From the NCBI GenBank assembly GCA_947503005.1, contig CANNCA010000002.1, forward strand, positions 62,001 to 126,000: a DNA stretch of 64,000 nt, read 5' to 3'. How positions within the stretch are numbered: position 1 is the first letter of the stretch; the number at the start of each line of letters is the position of its first letter. Of the stretch, positions 43,624 to 53,204 are shown piece by piece. A program made the position numbers and the translations under genes. The notes below the pieces were generated by a model. The model saw only the letters and a list, made by a program, of their open reading frames with translations, did no database searches and was not told where the DNA came from. The stretch comes from an uncultured Flavobacteriaceae bacterium. Lineage in GTDB: Bacteria > Bacteroidota > Bacteroidia > Flavobacteriales > Flavobacteriaceae.

Positions 43624-44229
43624 TCACTCTTTTCGCATACATTTTGCAATAGCAGTGCTACCTGAATGTTCTCGTTGCTCTAGTTCCGAAATGATTTTCG
43701 GGTGGTCATGTTCTCTTCCTTGCGAAAGTTTATAGGTGGCTTGAATATCTTCTATGGTTATTTCAAAACCAACAATGCCTTTTACCTGCCGTATCGTTTT
43801 AGGCGACATATTTCGTGAAGAAACCGGTTCTTTGGAGTCGGCTTCATATTTGTCGACCAGTTTATGTAAGGAGGCTAACAATGCTTGCTCATCTTGGATT
43901 TTTAAAGTTCCGTAAATATGTACCGCAATGTAATTCCATGTGGGTACTTCTTCATCTTTGTACCACGAGGAAGAAACATAACTATGAGGGCCATTGAAGA
44001 TGCAGAGAGCTTGGGTATCGTCCTTAAAATACCTCCATTGCGGATTGGATTTGGCGATATGACCGACCAGAATATCATTTCCTTCTAAATCAACATCGAG
44101 CTCCAATGGAATGTGGGTCGCCCATGGTCTTCCATCGACTTGATTGACCAAAATTCCAAAGCTGTTGTCAACTAAGAATTCTTTAACCTCTGCAATATTT
44201 TCATTTACATAAGGGCTAGGTATGTACAT
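43624..44229 (-). CDS. paiB: PaiB-type FMN-binding protein
   Basis: 201 residues from the ATG at 44229, giving the family opening M-Y-I-P-S-P-Y. Further matches are G-I-L-V-N-Q, R-P-W-A-T-H-I-P-L, G-H-I-A-K-S-N-P-Q-W, F-N-G-P-H-S-Y-V-S-S-S-W-Y and V-P-T-W-N-Y. PaiB proteins bind flavin and were first named as negative regulators of sporulation genes in Bacillus; their enzymatic role is unclear. In the Flavobacteriaceae a sporulation role is impossible. Confidence 0.9.
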   Translation of the reverse strand: MYIPSPYVNENIAEVKEFLVDNSFGILVNQVDGRPWATHIPLELDVDLEGNDILVGHIAKSNPQWRYFKDDTQALCIFNGPHSYVSSSWYKDEEVPTWNYIAVHIYGTLKIQDEQALLASLHKLVDKYEADSKEPVSSRNMSPKTIRQVKGIVGFEITIEDIQATYKLSQGREHDHPKIISELEQREHSGSTAIAKCMRKE

Positions 44230-44371
44230 AAATTGAAATTTAACGTCACTAAAATGGGCATTTTCAATCTTAAAAGTAACCCTAAATGGTATTAGAGCCA
44301 ATATTTTCTTGAAAGCAGTTAAGCCAAATTTTTTATATTATTTAATTTTAATTGAACTTAAAAAATATATT

Positions 44372-45202
44372 ATGCCATTTATATCAAATAAAACAGCAAA
44401 AGAACAAGTCGATATTTTCTATGAGGACTATGGTACAGGAAAGCCAGTTATATTGATACATGGTTGGCCACTGAGCCGCAAATCGTGGGAACAACAGGTT
44501 TGGAAAATCGTAGATGAGGGTTTTCGATGCATTTCTTATGACCGCAGAGGATTTGGAATTTCGTCAGCACCGTGGACCGCCTACGACTATTCAGCACTTG
44601 CAAGCGACTTGCATACGCTTATTAAAGAGCTCGATTTAAACGAGGTAACTGTTGTGGGTTTTTCAATGGGAGGTGGTGAAGTAGTGCGCTATTTTACCGA
44701 CTACGGAGCGGAAAAAATTTCAAAGGCCGCTTTGATAAGTTCCATTATACCTTTGGTAAAGAAAAAAGATGATAATCCAAGCGGTGTACCTGAAGAGGCT
44801 TTAAATGACATCAAGAACGCTTTGCAAAAAGACCGTGTTGGGTTTCTTAAAAACTTCCATAAGGGTTTTTACAATTATGACGAAAATAAAGACAAAGTGA
44901 GCGAAGCACAACTTGACTATGATTTTATTGTAGCTTCACATGCGTCTCCTCGGGCAACGATTCAATGTGCATTGGCTTGGATGCATACCGATTTTAGGCC
45001 TGAACTAAAGAATGTAACAGTGCCAACCTTAATCGTTCATGGAGATGCCGATGAAACAGTGCCAATTGAAACCTCTGCGGAACAAGCTGCCAAAGGAATC
45101 GCTGAAAGTAAATACGAGTTAATTAAAGGTGCCCCACATGGTTTGAATATTACGCATTCTGATGCGTTGAACAGGATATTAATAGATTTTTTGAAGAGTT
45201 AA
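44372..45202 (+). CDS. Alpha/beta hydrolase (non-haem haloperoxidase-like)
   Basis: 276 residues from the ATG at 44372, chosen because the next residues align with the family; an upstream in-frame ATG (44309) adds 21 unlikely residues. Motifs: I-L-I-H-G-W-P-L-S-R-K-S-W (oxyanion), V-G-F-S-M-G-G-G-E (nucleophile elbow), H-G-D-A-D-E-T-V-P (acid) and G-A-P-H-G (His). It is a cytoplasmic serine hydrolase of the chloroperoxidase/esterase type. It is divergent from paiB; a strong bidirectional terminator follows. Confidence 0.88.
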   Translation: MPFISNKTAKEQVDIFYEDYGTGKPVILIHGWPLSRKSWEQQVWKIVDEGFRCISYDRRGFGISSAPWTAYDYSALASDLHTLIKELDLNEVTVVGFSMGGGEVVRYFTDYGAEKISKAALISSIIPLVKKKDDNPSGVPEEALNDIKNALQKDRVGFLKNFHKGFYNYDENKDKVSEAQLDYDFIVASHASPRATIQCALAWMHTDFRPELKNVTVPTLIVHGDADETVPIETSAEQAAKGIAESKYELIKGAPHGLNITHSDALNRILIDFLKS

Positions 45203-45216
45203 GAAATCTAACACTT

Positions 45217-45253
45217 GTAAAAAAAGCCGAACATCTTGTTCGGCTTTTTTTAA
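45217..45253. terminator. Bidirectional terminator between hydrolase and endonuclease-like genes
   Basis: A tract of A, GCCGAACA, a 3-nt loop, TGTTCGGC and a tract of T form a perfect stem of about 14 pairs. It serves both convergent genes and includes the last stop-codon bases of the minus-strand gene. Confidence 0.9.
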
Positions 45254-46089
45254 AGCTCATCAATAAATGATACCAAAACGGGCAAATGGTCCGAAATATG
45301 CTTGCCGTTTTCTAAACGTTCATCTATGTGGATATAGCTCTCCACTTCAAGATCTTTTACAAAGATGTAATCAATTCTCCTGTTTATGGTCGCGGTCAAA
45401 TCAAATCCATTGAAAGTACCTTTTGGTCCTTTAAGGGAGGCTTTTGAAGCGGCCAGACCATCATTCATTTTTCGTTGAATTAGCTGGATGGGTTTTTCTT
45501 CGGGCATCAGATTAAAATCCCCCATTAGAACAACTGGAAAGCCTTTTGTATTGATTTTCTTTATTTTTTTGATAATGAGTTCTGCCGATTTCTTTCTTGC
45601 CTTCTTGCCAATATGATCAAAATGCGTATTGAAAACCCAGATTTTTTCTTCGGATTTCTTGTTTTGAAAAAGGCCATAGGTACAAATGCGTTCCATAGCA
45701 GCATCCCAACCTACAGATATTTCATTGGGAGTTTTTGAAAGCCAGAACGTATTTGAATCTAATAACTCATATTGATTGGCGTTGAATAGAATAGGGGAGA
45801 ACTCCCCTTTTTGTTTACCATCGTCTCTTCCAACTCCAAGGTACTTATAAGCTCCCAAAGATTCATCGAGATATTCCAACTGTCTATATAGTACTTCTTG
45901 CATTCCGATAAAGGATGGGGAATACTTTTTTAATAGTTGAACCATTGAGAGCTTACGGTCATTCCAATTGTTGATGCTGTCATTGACGTTATCATATTTG
46001 ATGTTGTAGGTCATTACTTTAAACTCTTGGGCCGTGTTTAGAACAGGCAACAGCAGTGTGAAGACGAAAAAGGTTTTAGTTAATCTCAT
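45250..46089 (-). CDS. Endonuclease/exonuclease/phosphatase family protein, secreted
   Basis: 279 residues with a signal peptide (to about residue 20, ending N-T-A-Q). Family motifs: M-T-Y-N-I-K-Y-D, G-M-Q-E-V-L (metal Glu), F-N-T-H-F-D-H, V-V-L-M-G-D-F-N-L (D/N) and I-S-D-H-L-P-V (catalytic Asp-His). The Mg-dependent phosphoesterase is exported, so its substrate may be extracellular DNA, a sugar phosphate or phospholipid. Confidence 0.88.
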   Translation of the reverse strand: MRLTKTFFVFTLLLPVLNTAQEFKVMTYNIKYDNVNDSINNWNDRKLSMVQLLKKYSPSFIGMQEVLYRQLEYLDESLGAYKYLGVGRDDGKQKGEFSPILFNANQYELLDSNTFWLSKTPNEISVGWDAAMERICTYGLFQNKKSEEKIWVFNTHFDHIGKKARKKSAELIIKKIKKINTKGFPVVLMGDFNLMPEEKPIQLIQRKMNDGLAASKASLKGPKGTFNGFDLTATINRRIDYIFVKDLEVESYIHIDERLENGKHISDHLPVLVSFIDEL

Positions 46090-46211
46090 TACAGATTTGT
46101 TGATTTATCAACTGAGGCCATATGGTCTTTGATTACATACCAATTACCATTAATTTTTTTAAGGTCATTAACTTCGCTAACAAGTTAACTAGAATACTTT
46201 AAATTTAAATC

Positions 46212-46598
46212 ATGGAAGCAAAAGGATATCTGCATCAAATACATCCGGTATTGCCGGTAAAGGATGTAGTGGAGGCGCTCGATTTTTACGTGAATCGTTT
46301 GGGATTCAAAATAGGTTTTGCCGATGATTCAAAAAACCCTAGGTATGCCGGTGTTCTGCGAGATGGCATCGAAATCCACCTCCAGTGGCATGATGCTAAG
46401 GAATGGGATTTGGAAATTGACCGCCCGATGCTGCGAATCGTTACACAAAACATTGAAGAATTGTATAACGAATATGCTGAAAAAGATGTTTATCATCCAC
46501 ATACGCTTTTACGAGAAACAGCTTGGGGTACTAGAGAGTTCGCTTTTTACGACCCATTTAAAAACGGATTGACTTTTTATAGAGACCTAGTTTCTTAA
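46212..46598 (+). CDS. VOC superfamily protein (glyoxalase/bleomycin-resistance-like)
   Basis: 128 residues. I-H-P-V-L-P-V-K-D-V-V-E-A-L-D-F-Y-V-N-R-L-G-F is the classic opening of the VOC fold; H-L-Q-W-H and the final F-A-F-Y-D-P-F-K-N-G-L-T-F-Y complete it. Members bind drugs or act on glyoxal-type or aromatic substrates through a metal site. Nothing nearby points to the substrate. Confidence 0.87.
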   Translation: MEAKGYLHQIHPVLPVKDVVEALDFYVNRLGFKIGFADDSKNPRYAGVLRDGIEIHLQWHDAKEWDLEIDRPMLRIVTQNIEELYNEYAEKDVYHPHTLLRETAWGTREFAFYDPFKNGLTFYRDLVS

Positions 46599-46725
46599 AA
46601 TAATTTATTGTGAAGTTTCAATAATTGCAATCCCCTGTTCAAAAAACATGATACCTATCATGTTTAGAGACAAAAGCCTTACTTAGATTTACACTATATT
46701 AATCAGATAAATCCCTAGAAAAACC

Positions 46726-47511
46726 ATGAACACGATAAAAACCATATTAGTACCCTTCGATTTCTCACCAATTTCTAAAAAAGCTTTGGATTACACTATC
46801 GATTTTATCGGCATGGATAGGGATATTAAAATTCTTTTGGCACACGTAACGGAGGAAGAGGATACTAAAGCTATTGAAGCAGCCTTTGAGGATGTTAAGT
46901 CAGGTAAGACTAAATTTCGAGGATCAATGGAGTGGATTATTCGTAAGGGTAGCCTCACGGAAGCTTTACTTGCAATTCAAAAAAACCAAACCGTAGATTT
47001 GGTAATCATGGGTACTTCGGGAGAAGACGGTAAGGATATATCAAAGGTGAACAACACCTCAAGACTGGCCGTTGAAATTGATAATTGCTCAGTTATTGCA
47101 GTACCCGATCAACAGTTTGAATTCTCCATTTCTAAAATTGCCTTAGTTCTTGGTAAGGATAAAATCCAAGACCGCTCGGTGCTGGAGACCTTGTTACGCA
47201 TTACACGAAGGTTCAATGCCAAGGTTGTGGTGCTAACCGTTCAAAACGAAGAAGGAATCTATGGGTATTCCGAAAACGATGAAAGCAATGAGAACCTTTT
47301 AGAGTATTATTTAGAGGGTTTCTATTCGCACCATGCTTTTAATGAGAATCCGGATATTGTTGCCGGCGTTGAGGACTACGTTGCTAAAAATGACATTGAT
47401 ATGATTGCGGTTTTGCCGCTCACCCATGCTGAGGGAAGCAAACGATCCAAAGGTTTGTTGACCAAAGAACTTACCATGAGTTCTAAGGTTCCGGTGCTTG
47501 TCATCGACTAA
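46726..47511 (+). CDS. Universal stress protein, two tandem domains
   Basis: 261 residues. Two UspA-like domains in tandem (about 1-130 and 140-261). The first opens T-I-L-V-P-F-D-F-S-P-I-S and has V-I-M-G-T-S-G-E-D-G, a near match to the ATP-binding G-x2-G-x9-G-S loop; the second is diverged. The gene ends 14 bp before the SLC13-type permease gene, so the two are probably one operon and the Usp domains may sense the transported ion or energy state. Confidence 0.87.
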   Translation: MNTIKTILVPFDFSPISKKALDYTIDFIGMDRDIKILLAHVTEEEDTKAIEAAFEDVKSGKTKFRGSMEWIIRKGSLTEALLAIQKNQTVDLVIMGTSGEDGKDISKVNNTSRLAVEIDNCSVIAVPDQQFEFSISKIALVLGKDKIQDRSVLETLLRITRRFNAKVVVLTVQNEEGIYGYSENDESNENLLEYYLEGFYSHHAFNENPDIVAGVEDYVAKNDIDMIAVLPLTHAEGSKRSKGLLTKELTMSSKVPVLVID

Positions 47512-47525
47512 TTCTGGAATATTCT

Positions 47526-49364
47526 ATGGTTTCAGTTTTAGTAATTCTTAGCATTACCATTGTTCTTTTTATATGGGGCAAGTTTCCACCTGATGTAGTG
47601 GCGCTACTCTCAATGATCTCACTATTTCTTTTTGGGATACTTGACTTGAATGAAACGCTGAGCGGTTTCAGCAATCCTACCGTCATAATGATTGCGGCTT
47701 TGTTTATAATTGGAGAGGGACTTTCAATGACCGGGTGGACAGCTCTTGCGGGGCGTAAGTTCGTTTCTTGGGCCCAAAATAGCACATCAAAACTCTTAAT
47801 GATCGTGACCTTGGGTGCTGGATTGCTTTCAGGGTTTGTGAGCAATACGGGTACAGTGGCCGCGTTACTACCGGTAACTGTTTCAGCAGCCTGGAACGCG
47901 GGTACCCTGCCTTCGAAACTTTTGATGCCCATTGCTTTTGGTTCCAATACCGGGGGATTGTTGACGCTCACGGGAACGCCACCGAATATTATAGCCAGTA
48001 ATGCGCTATTAGAGGCGGGAATGGAAGGCTTTTCGTTTTTCGAATTTGGCCTAATCGGGCTACCCTTGCTAATCATAACAATTCTTTATTTCAAATATTT
48101 GGGATATCGATTGCTGCCGAATAATAGAGCAGCAAATCGTCCCGTAAATCTGGATACCGAGATGTATAAATGGATCGAGAATTATAGTATAGGTGATAAC
48201 CTCTATCGTTTCCGTATTCGCTCCATGTCACCATTGATAAATACTAAGATTGGGGAATGGGACTTTGAAGAAAAGCATCGCGTACAGATAATGCGCCTAA
48301 GAAGACGCCATCCAAGTCCGTTTAAAGGGATACCACCTTTTGTCGAGTTCCCCAAACCGGAAACGGAGATGCGATATCACGATATTATAACCGTCAAAGG
48401 AGCATCAAAGGATGTAGATGCAATGATGCTCCAATATAAATTAGGACTCATTCCCTTCGAATACACGAGCGACGAACTTAAAGGGGAATTTATTAATCAA
48501 GAAGTGGGCCTGTCGCAAATGATCATCACGCCAAATTCGGCATTTGTCGGAAAGACAATTCCTTTGGGAATGTATTTAGAACAAGCGGGAATTCAACTCG
48601 TTGGTATTTCAAGAAACAATTCCCCCTTAAAGGATACTCATATTACCGTACGGCCTGGCGATGCTTTTATCATTCGTGGTTCATGGGAAGCCATCGAAAA
48701 ACTTCAAAAGGCCTATGAACACGTCGTTATTTCAGGTAGCCCTGAGGCAATGGCCAAAAATGTAGACGTACTTACACCAAAATCCTATATCGCTTTGGGC
48801 ACCTTGATTTTAATGATAGTACTTCTGGTACTGAAGATTTTACCAGGTGCTATGGCCTCACTCATTTGCGCCGGTATATTGATGTTGACCGGATGCGTTC
48901 CGATACGCAAGGCTTATAAAGGTATAAGCTGGACAAGTGTGGTGATGATTGCGGCTATGATTCCGATGGGGGTCGCGCTTCAAAAAACCGGTATTGCGCA
49001 GTCGGCCGCTACTGCATTAGTGACCCATCTTGGTGCAATTCATCCGGCAATGCTTTTAGGCGGAGTTTTTTTGTTGACAACTGCTTTGAGCCAGACTATA
49101 AATAACTCGGCAACAGCGGTGCTTATGGCGCCCATAGCAGTAATTGCCGCTACTTCTTTAGGTGTATCTCCCAAACCTTTTTTGATAGCGGTTGCAATTA
49201 GTGCGTCTACGGCTTTCTTGACTCCAGTAGGCACTACGACGAACGCAATGGTAATGGCGGCAGGGGCTTACAAATTTATGGATTATGTAAAAGTGGGAGC
49301 TCCATTGCTTCTTTTATTTTTTCTTTGTACCATGCTCCTAGTACCATTTATTTGGCCTTTTTGA
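47526..49364 (+). CDS. SLC13/DASS-type anion permease with TrkA-C (RCK_C) domains
   Basis: 612 residues. Two membrane halves (about 1-200 and 415-612) with the pattern G-F-S-N-P-T-V, S-N-T-G-T-V-A-A-L-L-P, N-T-G-G-L-L-T-L-T-G-T-P-P-N and N-N-S-A-T-A-V-L-M-A-P flank a cytoplasmic part with two TrkA-C-like domains (about 215-400). This is the build of bacterial sodium/sulfate or dicarboxylate permeases. Its operon partner is the universal stress protein just upstream. Confidence 0.88.
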   Translation: MVSVLVILSITIVLFIWGKFPPDVVALLSMISLFLFGILDLNETLSGFSNPTVIMIAALFIIGEGLSMTGWTALAGRKFVSWAQNSTSKLLMIVTLGAGLLSGFVSNTGTVAALLPVTVSAAWNAGTLPSKLLMPIAFGSNTGGLLTLTGTPPNIIASNALLEAGMEGFSFFEFGLIGLPLLIITILYFKYLGYRLLPNNRAANRPVNLDTEMYKWIENYSIGDNLYRFRIRSMSPLINTKIGEWDFEEKHRVQIMRLRRRHPSPFKGIPPFVEFPKPETEMRYHDIITVKGASKDVDAMMLQYKLGLIPFEYTSDELKGEFINQEVGLSQMIITPNSAFVGKTIPLGMYLEQAGIQLVGISRNNSPLKDTHITVRPGDAFIIRGSWEAIEKLQKAYEHVVISGSPEAMAKNVDVLTPKSYIALGTLILMIVLLVLKILPGAMASLICAGILMLTGCVPIRKAYKGISWTSVVMIAAMIPMGVALQKTGIAQSAATALVTHLGAIHPAMLLGGVFLLTTALSQTINNSATAVLMAPIAVIAATSLGVSPKPFLIAVAISASTAFLTPVGTTTNAMVMAAGAYKFMDYVKVGAPLLLLFFLCTMLLVPFIWPF

Positions 49365-49368
49365 GGAT

Positions 49369-50661
49369 TTACTTTTTGTTACCTCCCTTATTCTGATTGC
49401 GGTTTCTGTTACGATTTTTGTTGCGATTCCGATTCCGGTTGTTGTTTCTATTGCCATTTCGGTTGTTGGACGGGTTTTGTTTTCTTGGGCTTCGATGTTG
49501 TTCCGGTTCGGATTGGGCTTGATCATCACCAACAAAGGGATGCTCTGGCATTCGCGGTACCTCTTGTCTGATGAGCTTTTCAATGTCCCTTAAATAAGGC
49601 CTTTCTTCTCTATCACAGAATGATAGGGCAATACCACTGGCACTGGCACGTCCCGTTCGACCTATACGATGTACATAGGTTTCCGAAACATTGGGCAGGT
49701 CGTAATTGACAACCAATGAAAGTTCTTCTACATCGATACCCCTTGCGGCTATATCCGTAGCGACCAAAACCTTTAACTTACCATCTTTAAAGTCTCCTAG
49801 GGCTTTTTGACGGGCAGTTTGCGATTTATTACCGTGGATTGCTGCAGCGCGAATATCGGCCTGTCCTAATTTCTTTACTATTTTATTGGCCCCGTGTTTG
49901 GTTCTTGAAAATACCAAAACCGAGTCTTCAGGACGTTCATTCAGTAAATGCACCAATAATTTTGGTTTGTTCTGTTTACTAACGAAGTATACGCCCTGTT
50001 CCACCTTCTCAGCTGTTGCTTGCTGTGGTTTGATGGTTACTCTTTCAAAATCACCTAACATTTTACGGGACAATTCCACAATCGTATTTGGCATCGTAGC
50101 CGAGAAGAAAAGCGATTGTCTTTTGGGAGGTAGTTTAGCGATTATTTTTTTTATATCATGAATGAACCCCATGTCGAGCATCTGATCGGCTTCGTCAAGT
50201 ACCACAAATTCAAGATCTCGAAAAGAGATGTATCCTTGGTTCATTAAATCAAGCAGTCGACCGGGGGTTGCGATTAAAATGTCAACTCCGTTTTGCAATG
50301 CTCTGACTTGCTGGCCTTGCTTTACACCACCAAATATAACCGTGTTCCGTAAGCCGGTATGTTTGCCATATGCCGTTAGGCTTTCACCGATTTGTATGGC
50401 CAATTCTCGAGTAGGAGTGACAATTAAGGCTTTTACTTTTCTCTTATTTTGCCGAAGACTGATCCCTTCATATAAATGATGTAAAATAGGTATTCCGAAC
50501 GCTGCCGTTTTACCCGTTCCTGTTTGGGCCACACCTAAAAGGTCTTTTCCTTTCAATAAAATGGGAATCGCCTGTTCTTGTATAGGAGTGGGGTTTTCGT
50601 AGCCTTCGGCTTGGAGTGCTTTAAGTATAGGTTCGGCCAGGCCGAGTTGTTTGAATGTCAT
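49369..50661 (-). CDS. rhlE: DEAD-box RNA helicase, RhlE type
   Basis: 430 residues. All helicase motifs are visible: Q motif (P-T-P-I-Q-E-Q), motif [28 protein letters not shown] and H-R-I-G-R-T-G-R. The last 40 residues are an Asn/Arg/Lys low-complexity tail (N-R-N-x repeats), likely RNA-binding and disordered. It probably works in ribosome assembly or RNA decay, especially in the cold. The tail DNA is repetitive and could vary in length. Confidence 0.92.
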   Translation of the reverse strand: MTFKQLGLAEPILKALQAEGYENPTPIQEQAIPILLKGKDLLGVAQTGTGKTAAFGIPILHHLYEGISLRQNKRKVKALIVTPTRELAIQIGESLTAYGKHTGLRNTVIFGGVKQGQQVRALQNGVDILIATPGRLLDLMNQGYISFRDLEFVVLDEADQMLDMGFIHDIKKIIAKLPPKRQSLFFSATMPNTIVELSRKMLGDFERVTIKPQQATAEKVEQGVYFVSKQNKPKLLVHLLNERPEDSVLVFSRTKHGANKIVKKLGQADIRAAAIHGNKSQTARQKALGDFKDGKLKVLVATDIAARGIDVEELSLVVNYDLPNVSETYVHRIGRTGRASASGIALSFCDREERPYLRDIEKLIRQEVPRMPEHPFVGDDQAQSEPEQHRSPRKQNPSNNRNGNRNNNRNRNRNKNRNRNRNQNKGGNKK

Positions 50662-50773
50662 AATTAAAAATAAGCCGCGAAGGTACGGCTATTTGAGGTA
50701 GGAGGTTTGAAATACGTAAATTTGAAGTTGACTAAAACGACAAGTGATTCTGAAAAGAATGCTATCCCTAAAT

Positions 50774-52324
50774 TTATAGACCAACCGCTGCAGCCTCGGC
50801 ACATCGCTCCCCGTCCATGGCGGCAGACACGATACCACCTGCATAACCACCACCTTCCCCGCAGGGAAAAAGACCTTCGATTTCAATATGCTCTAAATTT
50901 GCTTTTCTTGGGATATTGACCGGTGATGAGGTCCTCGATTCTACACCTACGATATTCGCTTCGGAAGTATGGTAGCCATGCATCTTTTCTCCAAAGGCTT
51001 TAAACCCCGCCCGTAGCCGGCTTCCAATCAATTTGGGAAGTAGGGAATGTAAGGGTGCTGATTTCAATCCCGGTTGGTACGAAGTAGGGTTTAAATCCGC
51101 TGAAATTTGTCCATCGACAAAATCCGTTAGTCGTTGAGCGGGTGCGGTTTGTGTTCTTCCACCTGAAGTAAAAGCCAAGCGTTCCAAATCTTTTTGATAT
51201 TCCAGTCCTTTCAGTACTCCGAACTTTTCGTATTTCCGAATATCCTCGTCGATATTGATTTCGACTACGATTCCAGAATTGGCGAATAGGTTATTTCTTT
51301 TAGAGGGAGACATACCGTTAACCACTACTTCGCCCGGAGCTGTCGCTGCTGGAACAATAAACCCTCCCGGACACATGCAAAAAGAATACACCCCGCGACC
51401 CTTAACTTGCTGTACCAGACTATAGGCAGCTGCTGGCAGCAATTTATTTCGCTTTCCTTTACAATGATATTGAATAGCATCGATAATATGTTGTGGATGT
51501 TCGACCCGAACGCCCATGGCAAATGACTTTGCTTTTAGGGCGATATTCTTTTTGTGTAGGAGTTCGAAAATATCTCTGGCAGAATGTCCCGTTGCTAGAA
51601 TTACTCGTGACACATTCATTTCATTTTCATTTTCTAAAATAATGGATTTCAATAAATTATCTTCTATTATAAAATCAATCACTTTAGTATTAAAATGGAC
51701 CTCTCCGCCAAATTTCAAAATCGTTTCCCGGATGTTTTGAACTATTTTCGGTAGCTTGTTCGTGCCGATGTGCGGGTGCGCATCTACTAGAATTTCTTCG
51801 GTTGCGCCATGATGTACTAGGCTTTCAAAAATCCTTCGGACATCTCCTCTTTTCAAACTTCTTGTGTATAATTTTCCATCGGAATAGGTGCCAGCGCCTC
51901 CTTCGCCAAAACAGTAGTTAGAATCTTCATTTACGATATGGTCTTGGTTTATCGCTTTTAAATCCCTTCTTCTGTCTCGAACGTTTTTACCACGTTCGAG
52001 AACTATAGGTTTGTAACCAAGTTCTAAACATCGTAATGCAGCCCACATTCCAGCAGGGCCAAAACCTATAATATGTATGGGCTTTGACTTAGAAACATCT
52101 TTGTAATCAAATGTGTAATCTTTTGTAGAAGGTATCGCCTCATTAATGTAAACTTCCAACTTATAGTTGAAGTAGATAGTTGGTTTGCGCGCGTCAATGG
52201 ACTTTCGAAGTATTTTGATTTCGATATCTTCTTCAGAAATACCTAAATATTTAGCAGTTTTGGTTTTAAGCCCTAGTTGTCCTTCTTCCTTTAAACTTAC
52301 CCTTAGCTGGATGTTTCTAACCAT
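50774..52324 (-). CDS. NAD(P)/FAD-dependent oxidoreductase (COG2509-like)
   Basis: 516 residues. An N-terminal domain of about 95 residues (D-A-R-K-P-T-I-Y-F-N-Y) precedes the FAD Rossmann motif G-F-G-P-A-G-M-W-A-A near residue 93. G-E-G-G-A-G-T-Y-S-D-G-K-L-Y and a final F-P-C-G-E-G-G-G-Y-A-G-G-I complete the typical pattern. These large flavoproteins are widespread, and their reaction is unknown. It is a single gene; a hairpin terminator of the gene upstream lies before it. Confidence 0.85.
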   Translation of the reverse strand: MVRNIQLRVSLKEEGQLGLKTKTAKYLGISEEDIEIKILRKSIDARKPTIYFNYKLEVYINEAIPSTKDYTFDYKDVSKSKPIHIIGFGPAGMWAALRCLELGYKPIVLERGKNVRDRRRDLKAINQDHIVNEDSNYCFGEGGAGTYSDGKLYTRSLKRGDVRRIFESLVHHGATEEILVDAHPHIGTNKLPKIVQNIRETILKFGGEVHFNTKVIDFIIEDNLLKSIILENENEMNVSRVILATGHSARDIFELLHKKNIALKAKSFAMGVRVEHPQHIIDAIQYHCKGKRNKLLPAAAYSLVQQVKGRGVYSFCMCPGGFIVPAATAPGEVVVNGMSPSKRNNLFANSGIVVEINIDEDIRKYEKFGVLKGLEYQKDLERLAFTSGGRTQTAPAQRLTDFVDGQISADLNPTSYQPGLKSAPLHSLLPKLIGSRLRAGFKAFGEKMHGYHTSEANIVGVESRTSSPVNIPRKANLEHIEIEGLFPCGEGGGYAGGIVSAAMDGERCAEAAAVGL

Positions 52325-52365
52325 GGAGCAAAATTAACTGAATTTTGAAGTTAGCAGTTTGTTTT

Positions 52366-52397
52366 AAAAACAAAACCCAGAAATAGTTTCTGGGTTT
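52366..52397 (-). terminator. Terminator after the NIPSNAP-like gene at 52443
   Basis: On the minus strand AAACCCAGAAA, a 3-nt loop and TTTCTGGGTTT form an 11-pair perfect stem followed by TGTTTTT. It lies about 45 bp after the stop codon. Confidence 0.87.
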
Positions 52398-52442
52398 CGC
52401 AAAAAAGGTCAGTTTATGTATATGTTGCTCTTTCAAATTCTA

Positions 52443-53204
52443 TTACTGCCGTGTTGCCGCAATTACTTTTGCGTTGGCGCCACTAAGGTCTTTACGCAAC
52501 GTCCATATTTCGGTTCTTTCACCATCGGTTGTAGCCTCTACATCGGCTAGGAATTGTGAAAAACTGCCGGCGCCATGAACTTCTTCGAAATATTGTAAAA
52601 ATTTGTCTTCTCTTCCCAACCAAGAAGAATTATCAAAAAAGTCGACCCATGCGAAATCCATTCCATCCATATTGTTCATTGTGTTGGAATAAATCCCATA
52701 AATCTCGTCCGGCATTTTTTCTTTATATGTTTTGACCACTTTGTTCACGACCTTGTCCATAAATTCCATGAACTTATTGCGTTTGACATCAATCATGAAC
52801 ACCGAAACTTTGTTAATTTCAAAATCTTTTGAAAAGTTTGAAAGCTCAGGATGCATTTTCATATAGTTTACCTCAACTTCTGGAGTAAGGTATTTGTTGA
52901 TATTGTTATTATTGTCATCCGTATGTTCTTTACTCGATGGCCTTCCATCCATAGCACTCCACGGTAGCGGCCCCATAATCAACATATATTTTCCGGCATT
53001 CTTGCCATTTAATACATTATATACCCTTGCGCCATAGGGTCCGTCAGAATGGAATTTTTTGTTATGACTAGCGATGCCCGCCTCGAATTCCACGATTTTT
53101 TCCGGATTTACAGTGAGCATTACATTCTCAATAACCAAAGCTTCGTTGGTTTGTGCTAGTGTCAAAATTGGCAGTAGCAATAGTGTACATAATAATTTTT
53201 TCAT
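52443..53204 (-). CDS. Secreted two-domain alpha/beta-barrel protein (NIPSNAP-like), paralogue 1
   Basis: 253 residues from the ATG at 53204, where a signal peptide starts (L-L-C-T-L-L-L-L-P-I-L-T-L-A-Q). Two halves each look like a dimeric alpha/beta-barrel (ABM/NIPSNAP-like) unit: one near V-M-L-T-V-N-P-E-K-I-V-E-F-E, the other near F-M-I-D-V-K-R-N-K-F-M-E-F-M. Proteins encoded at 54460 and 58804 share the same layout and length. Function is unknown; ABM-type domains can bind haem or small aromatics. The assignment rests on pattern only. Confidence 0.65.
   Translation of the reverse strand: MKKLLCTLLLLPILTLAQTNEALVIENVMLTVNPEKIVEFEAGIASHNKKFHSDGPYGARVYNVLNGKNAGKYMLIMGPLPWSAMDGRPSSKEHTDDNNNNINKYLTPEVEVNYMKMHPELSNFSKDFEINKVSVFMIDVKRNKFMEFMDKVVNKVVKTYKEKMPDEIYGIYSNTMNNMDGMDFAWVDFFDNSSWLGREDKFLQYFEEVHGAGSFSQFLADVEATTDGERTEIWTLRKDLSGANAKVIAATRQ

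Noticed and set aside
50689-50919. Small genes between the helicase and FAD oxidoreductase genes
   Set aside because: Both candidate frames overlap the end of the oxidoreductase gene and show no domain or start-site support.
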